Shown here piece after piece: positions 1 through 5,044 of a DNA stretch of 5,044 bases. The number at the start of each line of letters is the position of its first letter. Within the stretch, counting starts at the first letter, position 1. Source of the DNA: an uncultured Spirochaetaceae bacterium (GTDB lineage: Bacteria > Spirochaetota > Spirochaetia > Treponematales > Treponemataceae); assembly GCA_902796985.1 (NCBI GenBank), contig CADBRC010000352.1, positions 1 through 5,044 on the forward strand, in the 5' to 3' direction. A program made the translations under genes and the position numbers. The notes below the pieces were generated by a model, which worked only from the letters and a program-made list of their open reading frames with translations, ran no database searches and had not been told where the DNA came from.

Positions 1-1
1 A

Positions 2-685
2 AAGCTATCATATCCTTCCGTGAACATATTCGATATTCTTGGCCCCGTCATGGTCGGCCCCTCAAGCTCCCATACGGCGGGGGCCGTGCGCATAGGAAGG
101 GTTGCACTCAAACTTCTCAAAGAGAAAGCCGTTTTTGCGGACATCACGCTCTACGGCTCCTTCGCCGATACGGGCAAAGGCCACGGTACCGACAAAGCTC
201 TTGTAGCGGGTATCCTGGGAATGAGGGAAGATGATGTCCGCATAGCCCGGAGCCTTGACATCGCAAGGGAAACAGGGCTCTCCTTTTTTTTCTCCAAGAC
301 GGACACGCTGAATGACGCGCACCCCAACACAGCCCTGCTTACCTTGCAGGGGGAGCAGGGTAAGAAGATTTCTGTACAGGCTTCTTCCATCGGGGGCGGC
401 AGGATCATGATAAACAAGCTGGACGGAATCAGCGTGAATTTCAGCGCGGAGATGCCCACGCTCATCGTGCACAACTATGACCTTCCGGGACATATTGCCG
501 CCGTCACCGGCCTTTTGTACCGGAACGGAATCAACATCGCCTCCATGCACCTGAGCAGGGTATCCAGGGGGTCCTATGCGGTTATGGTGCTTGAGACAGA
601 CCAGAAACTCCCCTCCGGCATACTCAGCGAGATTGAATCCTACAAGGGAATCATAAAAGTAACATACTTTGACGGGGAGGAGTGA
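2..685 (+). CDS. sdaAB: L-serine dehydratase, iron-sulfur-dependent, beta chain (5' end probably outside window)
   Basis: This is the beta chain of the two-subunit, [4Fe-4S]-dependent L-serine ammonia-lyase, a cytoplasmic enzyme that deaminates L-serine to pyruvate and ammonia. Numbering from the GTG at 20, the family signature GPVMVGPSSSHTAGAVRIG lies at residues 8-26, followed by the conserved LYGSFADTGKGHGTDKA at 44-60. A C-terminal ACT domain spans about 147-215 (TLIVHNYDLPGHIAAVTGLL and following), a fold that usually binds amino acids or joins subunits. The 221 residues match the usual length of about 220. The start is uncertain: GTG-20 has no Shine-Dalgarno sequence, and the frame stays open to base 2, reading KLSYPS just before it. 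Bacillus SdaAB begins, from memory, with a similar short lead before FDIIGP, so the true start is probably just left of the window. The alpha chain follows 1 nt after the stop. Product call is very secure; start is not. Confidence 0.95.
   Translation, partial: KLSYPSVNIFDILGPVMVGPSSSHTAGAVRIGRVALKLLKEKAVFADITLYGSFADTGKGHGTDKALVAGILGMREDDVRIARSLDIARETGLSFFFSKTDTLNDAHPNTALLTLQGEQGKKISVQASSIGGGRIMINKLDGISVNFSAEMPTLIVHNYDLPGHIAAVTGLLYRNGINIASMHLSRVSRGSYAVMVLETDQKLPSGILSEIESYKGIIKVTYFDGEE
674..682 (+). promoter_or_regulatory. Shine-Dalgarno sequence of sdaAA
   Basis: GGGGAGGAG lies within the last codons of sdaAB, 4 nt before the ATG at 687. It fixes the sdaAA start there rather than at an upstream in-frame TTG at 669, which has no such site and would overlap the ribosome binding site. 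The arrangement implies coupled translation of the two chains. Confidence 0.85.
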
Positions 686-686
686 G

Positions 687-1556
687 ATGGGGCTTTCGTC
701 TTTTTCCGGGATACTGAAGGCGTGCGGCGACGAGGGCAAGGATTTCTTCCGGATTGTGCTTGAGGCGCAGTGCAAGGAGAACGGCTGTTCAGAGAAAGAA
801 GCCCTGCACACGATGAGGTCAATGTGGGCCGCGATGCTTGATGCGGAGTCCGGCTACAAGGCCTCCGACCGGTCCGCGAGCGGTTTGAGCGGGGGAGACG
901 GAAAGAAGTTCGAGGACTATGCGCGCGGCGGAAAAAGCCTGTGCGGCGGCCTTACCGCACGGATGATTGCGGTCGCGCTCAAGACGGCGGAATCCAACGC
1001 CTGCATGAAACGAATCGTCGCAAGCCCGACCGCAGGAAGCTGCGGCGTGCTCCCCGCTGTCCTTATACCCCTCTTCCATGAAGGGATGTTCGGGGAAGAG
1101 AAAATCATACAGGCACTTTTCGTGGCGGCAGGAACCGGGCAGGTCATCGCGTCGCGGGCGACGATATCCGGCGCGGAAGGGGGATGCCAGGCAGAGATTG
1201 GCAGTGCGTCAGCGATGGCGGCAGCCGCGCTCGTGTTCCTGAAAGGGGGAAGCGCGGAACAGGCCTGCAACGCGGCGGGGTTCGCCCTGCAGAACATCCT
1301 TGGCCTTGTGTGCGACCCGGTCGCGGGCCTCGTGGAGCTTCCCTGCATAAAGCGGAACGTCATAGGCGTGATGAACGCTCTGTCATGTGCGGATATGGCT
1401 CTCGCGGGACTCAGCTCTCCTGTCCCAACGGATGAGATTGTCGATGCGATGAAACAGGTGGGAAGAATGCTTGCTGCCGACCTGCGGGAAACCGGCAGGG
1501 GCGGTCTTGCCTCTACGCCCTGGGGCCGGGAATTCTCCAAGACATTCCTGAACTAA
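687..1556 (+). CDS. sdaAA: L-serine dehydratase, iron-sulfur-dependent, alpha chain
   Basis: This is the catalytic, cluster-binding chain of the two-subunit L-serine dehydratase. It is 289 residues long, close to the roughly 300 of Bacillus SdaAA. Conserved blocks seen in order are SPTAGSCGVLPA (113-124), the GCQAEIG block (166-172), CDPVAGLVELPC (209-220) and a C-terminal LRETGRGGLASTP (266-278). Cys167, Cys209 and Cys220 are spaced 42 and 11 residues apart, the same spacing I recall for the three cluster ligands of the single-chain Legionella enzyme (343, 385, 396), so the [4Fe-4S] site appears intact. The chain ends in KTFLN with no terminal cysteine, unlike that single-chain enzyme, whose C-terminal Cys caps the cluster. 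The gene begins 1 nt after sdaAB behind a strong ribosome binding site and is clearly cotranscribed with it. Its stop is 6 nt from the stop of the convergent regulator gene. The cluster makes the enzyme oxygen-sensitive as a family property. Confidence 0.96.
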   Translation: MGLSSFSGILKACGDEGKDFFRIVLEAQCKENGCSEKEALHTMRSMWAAMLDAESGYKASDRSASGLSGGDGKKFEDYARGGKSLCGGLTARMIAVALKTAESNACMKRIVASPTAGSCGVLPAVLIPLFHEGMFGEEKIIQALFVAAGTGQVIASRATISGAEGGCQAEIGSASAMAAAALVFLKGGSAEQACNAAGFALQNILGLVCDPVAGLVELPCIKRNVIGVMNALSCADMALAGLSSPVPTDEIVDAMKQVGRMLAADLRETGRGGLASTPWGREFSKTFLN

Positions 1557-1563
1557 TGGCCCC
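1522..1563. terminator. Compound inverted repeat across the convergent gene junction, possible bidirectional 3'-end structure
   Basis: GGGGCC (1522-1527) pairs with GGCCCC (1558-1563). Nested inside, GGAAT (1529-1533) pairs with ATTCC (1544-1548) around a 10-nt loop. The internal loop is lopsided, 1 nt on one side and 9 nt on the other. The structure contains the sdaAA stop codon and touches that of the regulator gene, exactly where both transcription units must end. Neither side is followed directly by a T-run, so it is not a canonical intrinsic terminator. It could slow polymerase or protect 3' ends, or be a chance pairing. Confidence 0.3.
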
Positions 1564-2387
1564 TACACGTTCCGTACGTTTTCGGAATACTTTTTCTGCT
1601 CGATGACCTTGGCGTACTGTGATGGGGTTGTTCCCGTGAAGTCCTTGAACTCGCGGATGAAGTGGGACTGGTCATAGAAGTCATATTCGGAGGCAATCTC
1701 GGTAAGGCTGTCCGCCTTCCCGCTGTGTATGTCTCCCAGAAGAAACTGCCGCTTGACGGTGGAACACATCTGTTTGACGCTGAAACCGACTTCCTGTTCG
1801 AATATCTTGTTTATGTAGCGGGAGGTATAGCCTGAGAGTTTCTCCAGATCCTTCACTTTCACCATTCCCTTGTGACGGATGATTATCTCGGAAATCTGGT
1901 TGAACAGCTTCTGCTTCTCACCGGGCCTCTTCCCCGCTCCGCAGAGAAAAGGAAATTCCTGAAGGAATGTCTTTATGCGGGAGTCAAAATCCTTTTGCTG
2001 CCCCATGACAGCACAGAAATCCCGCGAAAAGTCAAGCTCGTCAAGGATGAACACCTTCCCGATCGTCTCTTTCGCCGGAACTCCGGGAAGGGCGAACGCG
2101 CATCCTGGAGCGAGTCTGACTCCGAAGTATTCTGCCCCCTTCTTGACCGAGAAGGTCCGCTTCTCCATCGTACTCCCTACAAAGTGAGTCCGAACGCTTC
2201 CGTTCCGGTATTCGAACAACAAATTGCTGCAACCGTCCGTCAGGAGCGGCACCGTGATGTCCTCCTGCGTTTTGTTGGAGAAGCTGAAGAAATGCGATAT
2301 GCCGTTCTCAAAGAGCACGCGCTGGCAGAAATCATCCGCATCCAGCACGAAATACGGCTGTATCGACATGAGGGGGCTGTCATCCAT
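1563..2387 (-). CDS. AraC-family transcriptional regulator, last cistron of the pot operon
   Basis: This is a 274-residue DNA-binding regulator. The C-terminal part (about 165-262) is an AraC/XylS double helix-turn-helix domain: the first helix-turn-helix is around VKVKDLEKLSGYTSRYINKI (176-195), and the second ends in the family signature YDQSHFIREFKDFTGTTPSQY (238-258). The N-terminal half (about 10-125) resembles the small sensor domain of the DUF6597-like group, with a DGCSNLLFEY strand (51-60) and a GVRLAPGCAFALPGVPAKE segment (89-107). Its ligand cannot be read from sequence. The gene starts 5 nt after the potD stop on the same strand and has no visible Shine-Dalgarno sequence, so translation is probably coupled to potD. 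An alternative start is Met7 at 2369, also without a good site. A role in controlling the polyamine importer, including autoregulation, is suggested by position only. The far end abuts sdaAA convergently. Confidence 0.9.
   Translation of the reverse strand: MDDSPLMSIQPYFVLDADDFCQRVLFENGISHFFSFSNKTQEDITVPLLTDGCSNLLFEYRNGSVRTHFVGSTMEKRTFSVKKGAEYFGVRLAPGCAFALPGVPAKETIGKVFILDELDFSRDFCAVMGQQKDFDSRIKTFLQEFPFLCGAGKRPGEKQKLFNQISEIIIRHKGMVKVKDLEKLSGYTSRYINKIFEQEVGFSVKQMCSTVKRQFLLGDIHSGKADSLTEIASEYDFYDQSHFIREFKDFTGTTPSQYAKVIEQKKYSENVRNV
1570..1595 (+). terminator. Weak candidate intrinsic terminator for the sda pair
   Basis: TTCCG (1570-1574) pairs with CGGAA (1583-1587) across an 8-nt loop, followed after TAC by TTTTT at 1591-1595. 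Read on the + strand it lies 14 nt past the sdaAA stop, inside the 3' end of the opposing regulator gene. The stem is only 5 bp, so the call is tentative; the position is right because no intergenic space is available for a terminator. Confidence 0.3.
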
Positions 2388-2392
2388 GCGGT

Positions 2393-3463
2393 CTAGTCTG
2401 CGAAGCGCACGTCCTGCCAGATGTTGTTGTATTTGTCCAGCCCCTCGCCCAAATCGAGCTTGAGCGTGCAGTTGTCCATCTCCTCGGCCTTATACATCGG
2501 GGTCGTCTTCATGTACTGTTCGGCAGACGGGTTGACGAAGCAGGGGAAGCGGAAATAGTCCAGGAACATCGCGTAGATTTCCGGCCTGTGGATGAAGTTA
2601 ATGAACTCATTGGCCGCTGCATAGTGCTGGCTGTCCTTGAGGATGCAGAGGGAGTCAAGGTATGCCGGGCCGCCCTGGGCGGGTATGAAGAAGTCTATCA
2701 TGTCTTCCTGCTTGTCCTCGCTGACCTCGCCGTAGATGACCTCGGCGTAGCCCTGGCAGAGCCAGAAGTCACCGGATGCGAATGACTTACCGAAGCTTTC
2801 CGCATCGAACTTGACCAGGTTGGGCTTCCACTTATCGGAGATGAGCTTCTTTGCCTCTTCCAGCTGTCCTTCATCGAGCGTGTTCACGTCGTATCCAAGG
2901 CTGGCGAGCGCGTCTCCGATGACCTCGCGCATGTCGTCCATCATCGTCGCATGACCCGCGAACTGCTTGTCGGCGAAGATGCTCCAGTCCCTCGCGTAGC
3001 CGCCCGGGACCTTTGTCTTGTTGACGGAAATACCGGCAGCCCCAAAGTAGTAGGGAACACAGTACTTCATGTCGGGGTCGTACGTCGCCTTCTCCAGGAC
3101 TTTCGGATTTATGTTGCCCTTGTTGGTGAACTTGGACTGATCAATTTCACGGAGCATCCCCTGCTTGATCATAATGGAGCTGTAATCCTGGGAGGGAACG
3201 ACGATGTCGTATCCCTTGCCGCCGCCCGCGCGGAGCTTGGCATACATTTCCTCGTTGGAGGCATACTCGTCTATCGTAACGTCTATGCCGAACTCCTGTT
3301 CGAACTGTTTGACGGCATCCTCCGGGGTATAGTAGGTCCAGGTGTAGATGTTCAGCTTCTTGTCATCCTTCTGGACGACCTCGCCGCCCTTTGAACAGGA
3401 AGACAGCGATACAAGGGCAGAGAGGGCAAGCATTCCAAAAGCAAAATTCATATGGCGGATCAT
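2393..3463 (-). CDS. potD: Spermidine/putrescine-type ABC transporter substrate-binding lipoprotein PotD
   Basis: This is the extracytoplasmic binding protein that would capture a polyamine and deliver it to PotB-PotC. From the ATG at 3463 it has 356 residues, near the family's usual 350. A basic N-terminus and hydrophobic stretch lead to a lipobox LSSC with Cys23 as the presumed lipidated residue. Family blocks follow: YTWTYYTPED (40-49), YDIVVPSQDYSSIM (85-98), the DDMREV block (176-181), GGPAYLDSL (264-272), and the FINFIHRPEIY region near 287-297. Against E. coli PotD recalled from memory, Trp42, Tyr45, Asp177, Glu180 and Asp270 match ligand residues, while some aromatic pocket positions differ (see findings). 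An in-frame ATG at 3469 would give 358 residues but sits only 3 nt from GGAGG; the 3463 ATG has better spacing. The gene follows potC by 24 nt and precedes the AraC-type regulator by 5 nt. Substrate could be spermidine, putrescine or a related cation. Confidence 0.93.
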   Translation of the reverse strand: MIRHMNFAFGMLALSALVSLSSCSKGGEVVQKDDKKLNIYTWTYYTPEDAVKQFEQEFGIDVTIDEYASNEEMYAKLRAGGGKGYDIVVPSQDYSSIMIKQGMLREIDQSKFTNKGNINPKVLEKATYDPDMKYCVPYYFGAAGISVNKTKVPGGYARDWSIFADKQFAGHATMMDDMREVIGDALASLGYDVNTLDEGQLEEAKKLISDKWKPNLVKFDAESFGKSFASGDFWLCQGYAEVIYGEVSEDKQEDMIDFFIPAQGGPAYLDSLCILKDSQHYAAANEFINFIHRPEIYAMFLDYFRFPCFVNPSAEQYMKTTPMYKAEEMDNCTLKLDLGEGLDKYNNIWQDVRFAD

Positions 3464-3471
3464 AATCATAT

Positions 3472-3477
3472 TCCTCC
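3472..3477 (-). promoter_or_regulatory. Shine-Dalgarno sequence of potD
   Basis: GGAGGA on the - strand lies between the potC stop and potD. It is 9 nt before the ATG at 3463 but only 2 nt before the ATG at 3469, so it favours the inner start. Confidence 0.75.
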
Positions 3478-3487
3478 GTAACGGGTT

Positions 3488-4363
3488 TTAGTGCGAAGCG
3501 GCGAAACCTTTGAGCCCCTTGCGGAGCAGGAAGGTGACGGCGCAAATCACAAGAATGAGGACGAACGAAAGCGAGTTTATAACAGGGCTTACGCCGAACC
3601 TTATCATTGAATAGACGTAGAGGGGCAGCGTCGTGCTTCCCGGTCCGGAAACCAGGGAGGTGATGACGTAATCTTCCAGGGACATCGTGACGCTTATCAT
3701 GAAGCCTGACACCACGCCGGGCATGATGGCGGGGATGATGACCTTGAAAAGGGTCTGCCTCTCGTTCGCGCCCAGGTCGTGGCTCGCCTCTATTATCGTG
3801 TAGTCAAACTCGTCAATCCTCGCGCTGACCATCAGGTAGACGAAGGGCAGACAGAATGTCGTGTGTGCGATGAATATCGAGAAGAGGCCGAGCGAGAGCT
3901 TGATTCCGCTGAAGAAAATCAGCAGGGACACACCCATGATGACCTCGGGCAGAACCATCGGAAGAAAGCTCATCGTCTGGATGTAGCCCCTTCCGCGGAA
4001 CTTGTACCAGCCCACGCCGATTGCGGACAGGGTACCCAGAATCGTTGCAACAATCGAAGAGGTGATGGCGATGAGGAGGCTGTTGTAGAGGGCGTGCCAG
4101 AGGTCGCCCGAGCCTAAGAACAGCTTCTCGTACCAGACGAATGATACCCGCGTGAACTCCGTATCCTTACTCTCGTTGAAGGAGTAGAAGATTATCACAA
4201 AGAGGGGCAGGAAGAGGAACACGAGTGAAAGGGCGAGCATCACCTTGGAGAAGCTGATTGCCGGGCTGTACATCTTCCACTGCTTCTTGGCATGGCGGGA
4301 GGACTCCGACGAGCGTTTCCTCTTTATGAAAAGCGAGAAGGGATTGTTGAAAGGACCGTTCAT
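3488..4363 (-). CDS. potC: Spermidine/putrescine-type ABC transporter permease PotC
   Basis: This inner-membrane permease pairs with PotB to form the polyamine channel. It has 291 residues and six predicted membrane segments at roughly 39-60, 93-118, 128-152, 156-180, 206-230 and 259-280. The cytoplasmic EAA loop that docks on the ATPase is clear at 192-216 (EASHDLGANERQTLFKVIIP, then AIMPG). Other PotC-like stretches include FLPMVLPEVIMGVSLL (133-148), HTTFCLPFVYLMVSARIDEFD (167-187) and the PLYVYSMIRFGVSP block (247-260). The start at 4363 is supported by GGAGGG 9 nt upstream and by the ATGA overlap with the potB stop, implying coupled translation. The 38 residues before the first membrane segment include a very basic stretch (KRKRSSESSRHAKKQWK, 14-30) and make the protein longer than E. 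coli PotC (about 264). A start at Met31 (4273) would remove most of it but has a weaker ribosome site. potD follows 24 nt downstream. Confidence 0.93.
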   Translation of the reverse strand: MNGPFNNPFSLFIKRKRSSESSRHAKKQWKMYSPAISFSKVMLALSLVFLFLPLFVIIFYSFNESKDTEFTRVSFVWYEKLFLGSGDLWHALYNSLLIAITSSIVATILGTLSAIGVGWYKFRGRGYIQTMSFLPMVLPEVIMGVSLLIFFSGIKLSLGLFSIFIAHTTFCLPFVYLMVSARIDEFDYTIIEASHDLGANERQTLFKVIIPAIMPGVVSGFMISVTMSLEDYVITSLVSGPGSTTLPLYVYSMIRFGVSPVINSLSFVLILVICAVTFLLRKGLKGFAASH

Positions 4364-5044
4364 TTCTTTGTACCCTCCGCAAGACTCTTTGCAAAGATCC
4401 TGGCTCCGCCTGCGACGCTCGTGGTATCCTCTTTGGTGGAGACTTTTTTGAGGTCGGCTTCCTGCTTGTTGGATACGAGCATCCACAAAATCGCGAGCAT
4501 GGAAAGCAGGGTAATCATCACCGAGAAGGCCGAGGCAAGCGGCCAGTTGCGGACCTTCTGTACCTGGTCCACGACGAGCGTACCGAGCATGTAGGAGTCC
4601 TTTCCGCCGACCATCTGCGGCACCGTGTAGGAACCGAAAATCGGAATGAAGGTGAAGATGAGCGCGCTGACGATGCCGCTCTTTATGCTCGGGATGAGCA
4701 CCAGGAACATCGATGTTATCTTGGTGGAGCCGAGGTCGCGGGCGGCTTCCAGCAGGGTAAAGTCAAACCTGTCCACCGCCGTGAAAATCGGCAGTATTGC
4801 ATAGGGCAGGTACATGTAGATGCTGACCAGTATGACCGCTCCCTGCGTGAACATGAACTTGTGAGCCACGTATTCTTTGCCGTCATGCAGGAGTGCGCCG
4901 TGGATGAATCCATGGATGCCCCTCAGAATTGAGTTGAGCATGCCGTTGTCACCGAGTATCGTCATCCAGGCGAAGATGCGGATGAGGGAGTTGGTCAGGA
5001 AAGGAATGATGACGAGAATCAAGAGCAGGGTCTGGTGCCGGCTC
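4360..5044 (-). CDS. potB: Spermidine/putrescine-type ABC transporter permease PotB (N-terminus outside window)
   Basis: This is the partner permease of PotC in the polyamine importer. Only the last 227 residues are visible. The frame is open to the right edge, and the in-frame TTG at 5022 lies inside a membrane segment, so it is not the start. Compared with E. coli PotB from memory, about 90-100 N-terminal residues are missing. Numbering from the first visible codon, membrane segments fall near 4-28 (including IIPFLTNSLIRIFAW, a PotB-type signature), 67-90, 112-136 and 168-190. The EAA loop is at about 99-122 (EAARDLGSTKITSMFLVLIP). A 37-residue hydrophilic tail follows the last membrane segment, longer than I recall for E. 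coli PotB. The stop overlaps the potC start in an ATGA. A potA ATPase gene and the operon promoter are expected further right, outside the window. Confidence 0.92.
   Translation of the reverse strand, partial: SRHQTLLLILVIIPFLTNSLIRIFAWMTILGDNGMLNSILRGIHGFIHGALLHDGKEYVAHKFMFTQGAVILVSIYMYLPYAILPIFTAVDRFDFTLLEAARDLGSTKITSMFLVLIPSIKSGIVSALIFTFIPIFGSYTVPQMVGGKDSYMLGTLVVDQVQKVRNWPLASAFSVMITLLSMLAILWMLVSNKQEADLKKVSTKEDTTSVAGGARIFAKSLAEGTKK
4373..4378 (-). promoter_or_regulatory. Shine-Dalgarno sequence of potC
   Basis: GGAGGG on the - strand lies inside the last codons of potB, 9 nt before the potC ATG at 4363. It decides the potC start in favour of the ATG overlapping the potB stop, rather than Met31 or longer in-frame extensions that would run through potB. 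Confidence 0.8.

Noticed and set aside
669..686. TTG start for sdaAA giving six extra residues
   Set aside because: The segment contains the Shine-Dalgarno sequence of the ATG at 687 and has none of its own.
62..811. A 249-codon open frame on the - strand opposite sdaAB and the start of sdaAA
   Set aside because: It lies wholly antisense to well-recognised genes, has no recognisable domain, and is rich in Pro, Arg, Gly and Ser as expected from the reverse complement of a GC-rich coding frame.
917..1540. A 207-codon open frame on the - strand opposite sdaAA
   Set aside because: It is a shadow of the GC-biased third positions of sdaAA. No family motif is visible, and the composition is Ala/Pro/Ser/Arg-rich.
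1872..2396. A 174-codon open frame on the + strand opposite the AraC-type regulator
   Set aside because: The opposite strand carries clear AraC-family motifs over the same bases. This frame has no recognisable domain or credible ribosome site.
2951..3394. A 147-codon open frame on the + strand opposite potD
   Set aside because: Its Val/Leu/Asp/Gly-rich sequence is the typical reverse-complement product of a lipoprotein gene. potD is unambiguous on the other strand.
3488..4486. A longer PotC of 332 residues starting within potB
   Set aside because: The extra 41 N-terminal residues would be read from potB coding sequence in another frame and look random. The ATG at 4363 has a good ribosome site and the usual stop-start overlap.
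1..5044. Mobile elements, CRISPR arrays, tRNA or rRNA genes, riboswitches, long direct repeats
   Set aside because: Nearly every base is accounted for by six coding genes. No repeat arrays, terminal inverted repeats, integrase or transposase motifs, or structured-RNA signatures were seen. The longest intergenic gap is 24 nt.

Overview
The window holds two convergent gene groups and almost no non-coding DNA. The left third (about 1-1556, + strand) encodes the two chains of an iron-sulfur L-serine dehydratase: beta chain (sdaAB) then alpha chain (sdaAA). The right two thirds (1563-5044, - strand) carry the downstream part of a spermidine/putrescine-type ABC importer operon, read right to left as potB (5' end outside the window), potC and potD. 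A small AraC-family regulator gene follows as the last cistron.

The - strand genes are tightly packed. potB and potC overlap in an ATGA, potC and potD are separated by about 24 nt, and the regulator starts 5 nt after the potD stop. The ATPase gene (potA) is not in the window; it would be expected upstream of potB, beyond the right edge, together with the operon promoter. The promoter of the serine dehydratase pair also lies outside, beyond the left edge. The two groups meet tail to tail with only 6 nt between their stop codons, so 3'-end signals must overlap coding sequence. An inverted repeat lies across this junction, and a weak hairpin with a T-run follows it inside the end of the regulator gene.

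Functionally, SdaAB/SdaAA would convert L-serine to pyruvate and ammonia. PotD would be a lipid-anchored substrate-binding protein feeding a polyamine or related cation to the PotB-PotC channel, driven by PotA. The regulator may respond to the transported compound or a related metabolite; this is inferred from position only. I see no functional link between the two halves beyond adjacency.

Organism: a bacterium of moderately high GC. The two-chain serine dehydratase is typical of Firmicutes and also occurs in spirochaetes. The lipoprotein form of PotD and its overall resemblance, from memory, to the treponemal protein make a Treponema-like spirochaete my best guess, but a clostridial relative is not excluded. 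There are no RNA genes, mobile elements or CRISPR arrays, and no evident new system. The most interesting points are the regulator appended to the transporter operon, altered residues in the presumed PotD ligand pocket, and the extended cytoplasmic tails where PotB and PotC meet.
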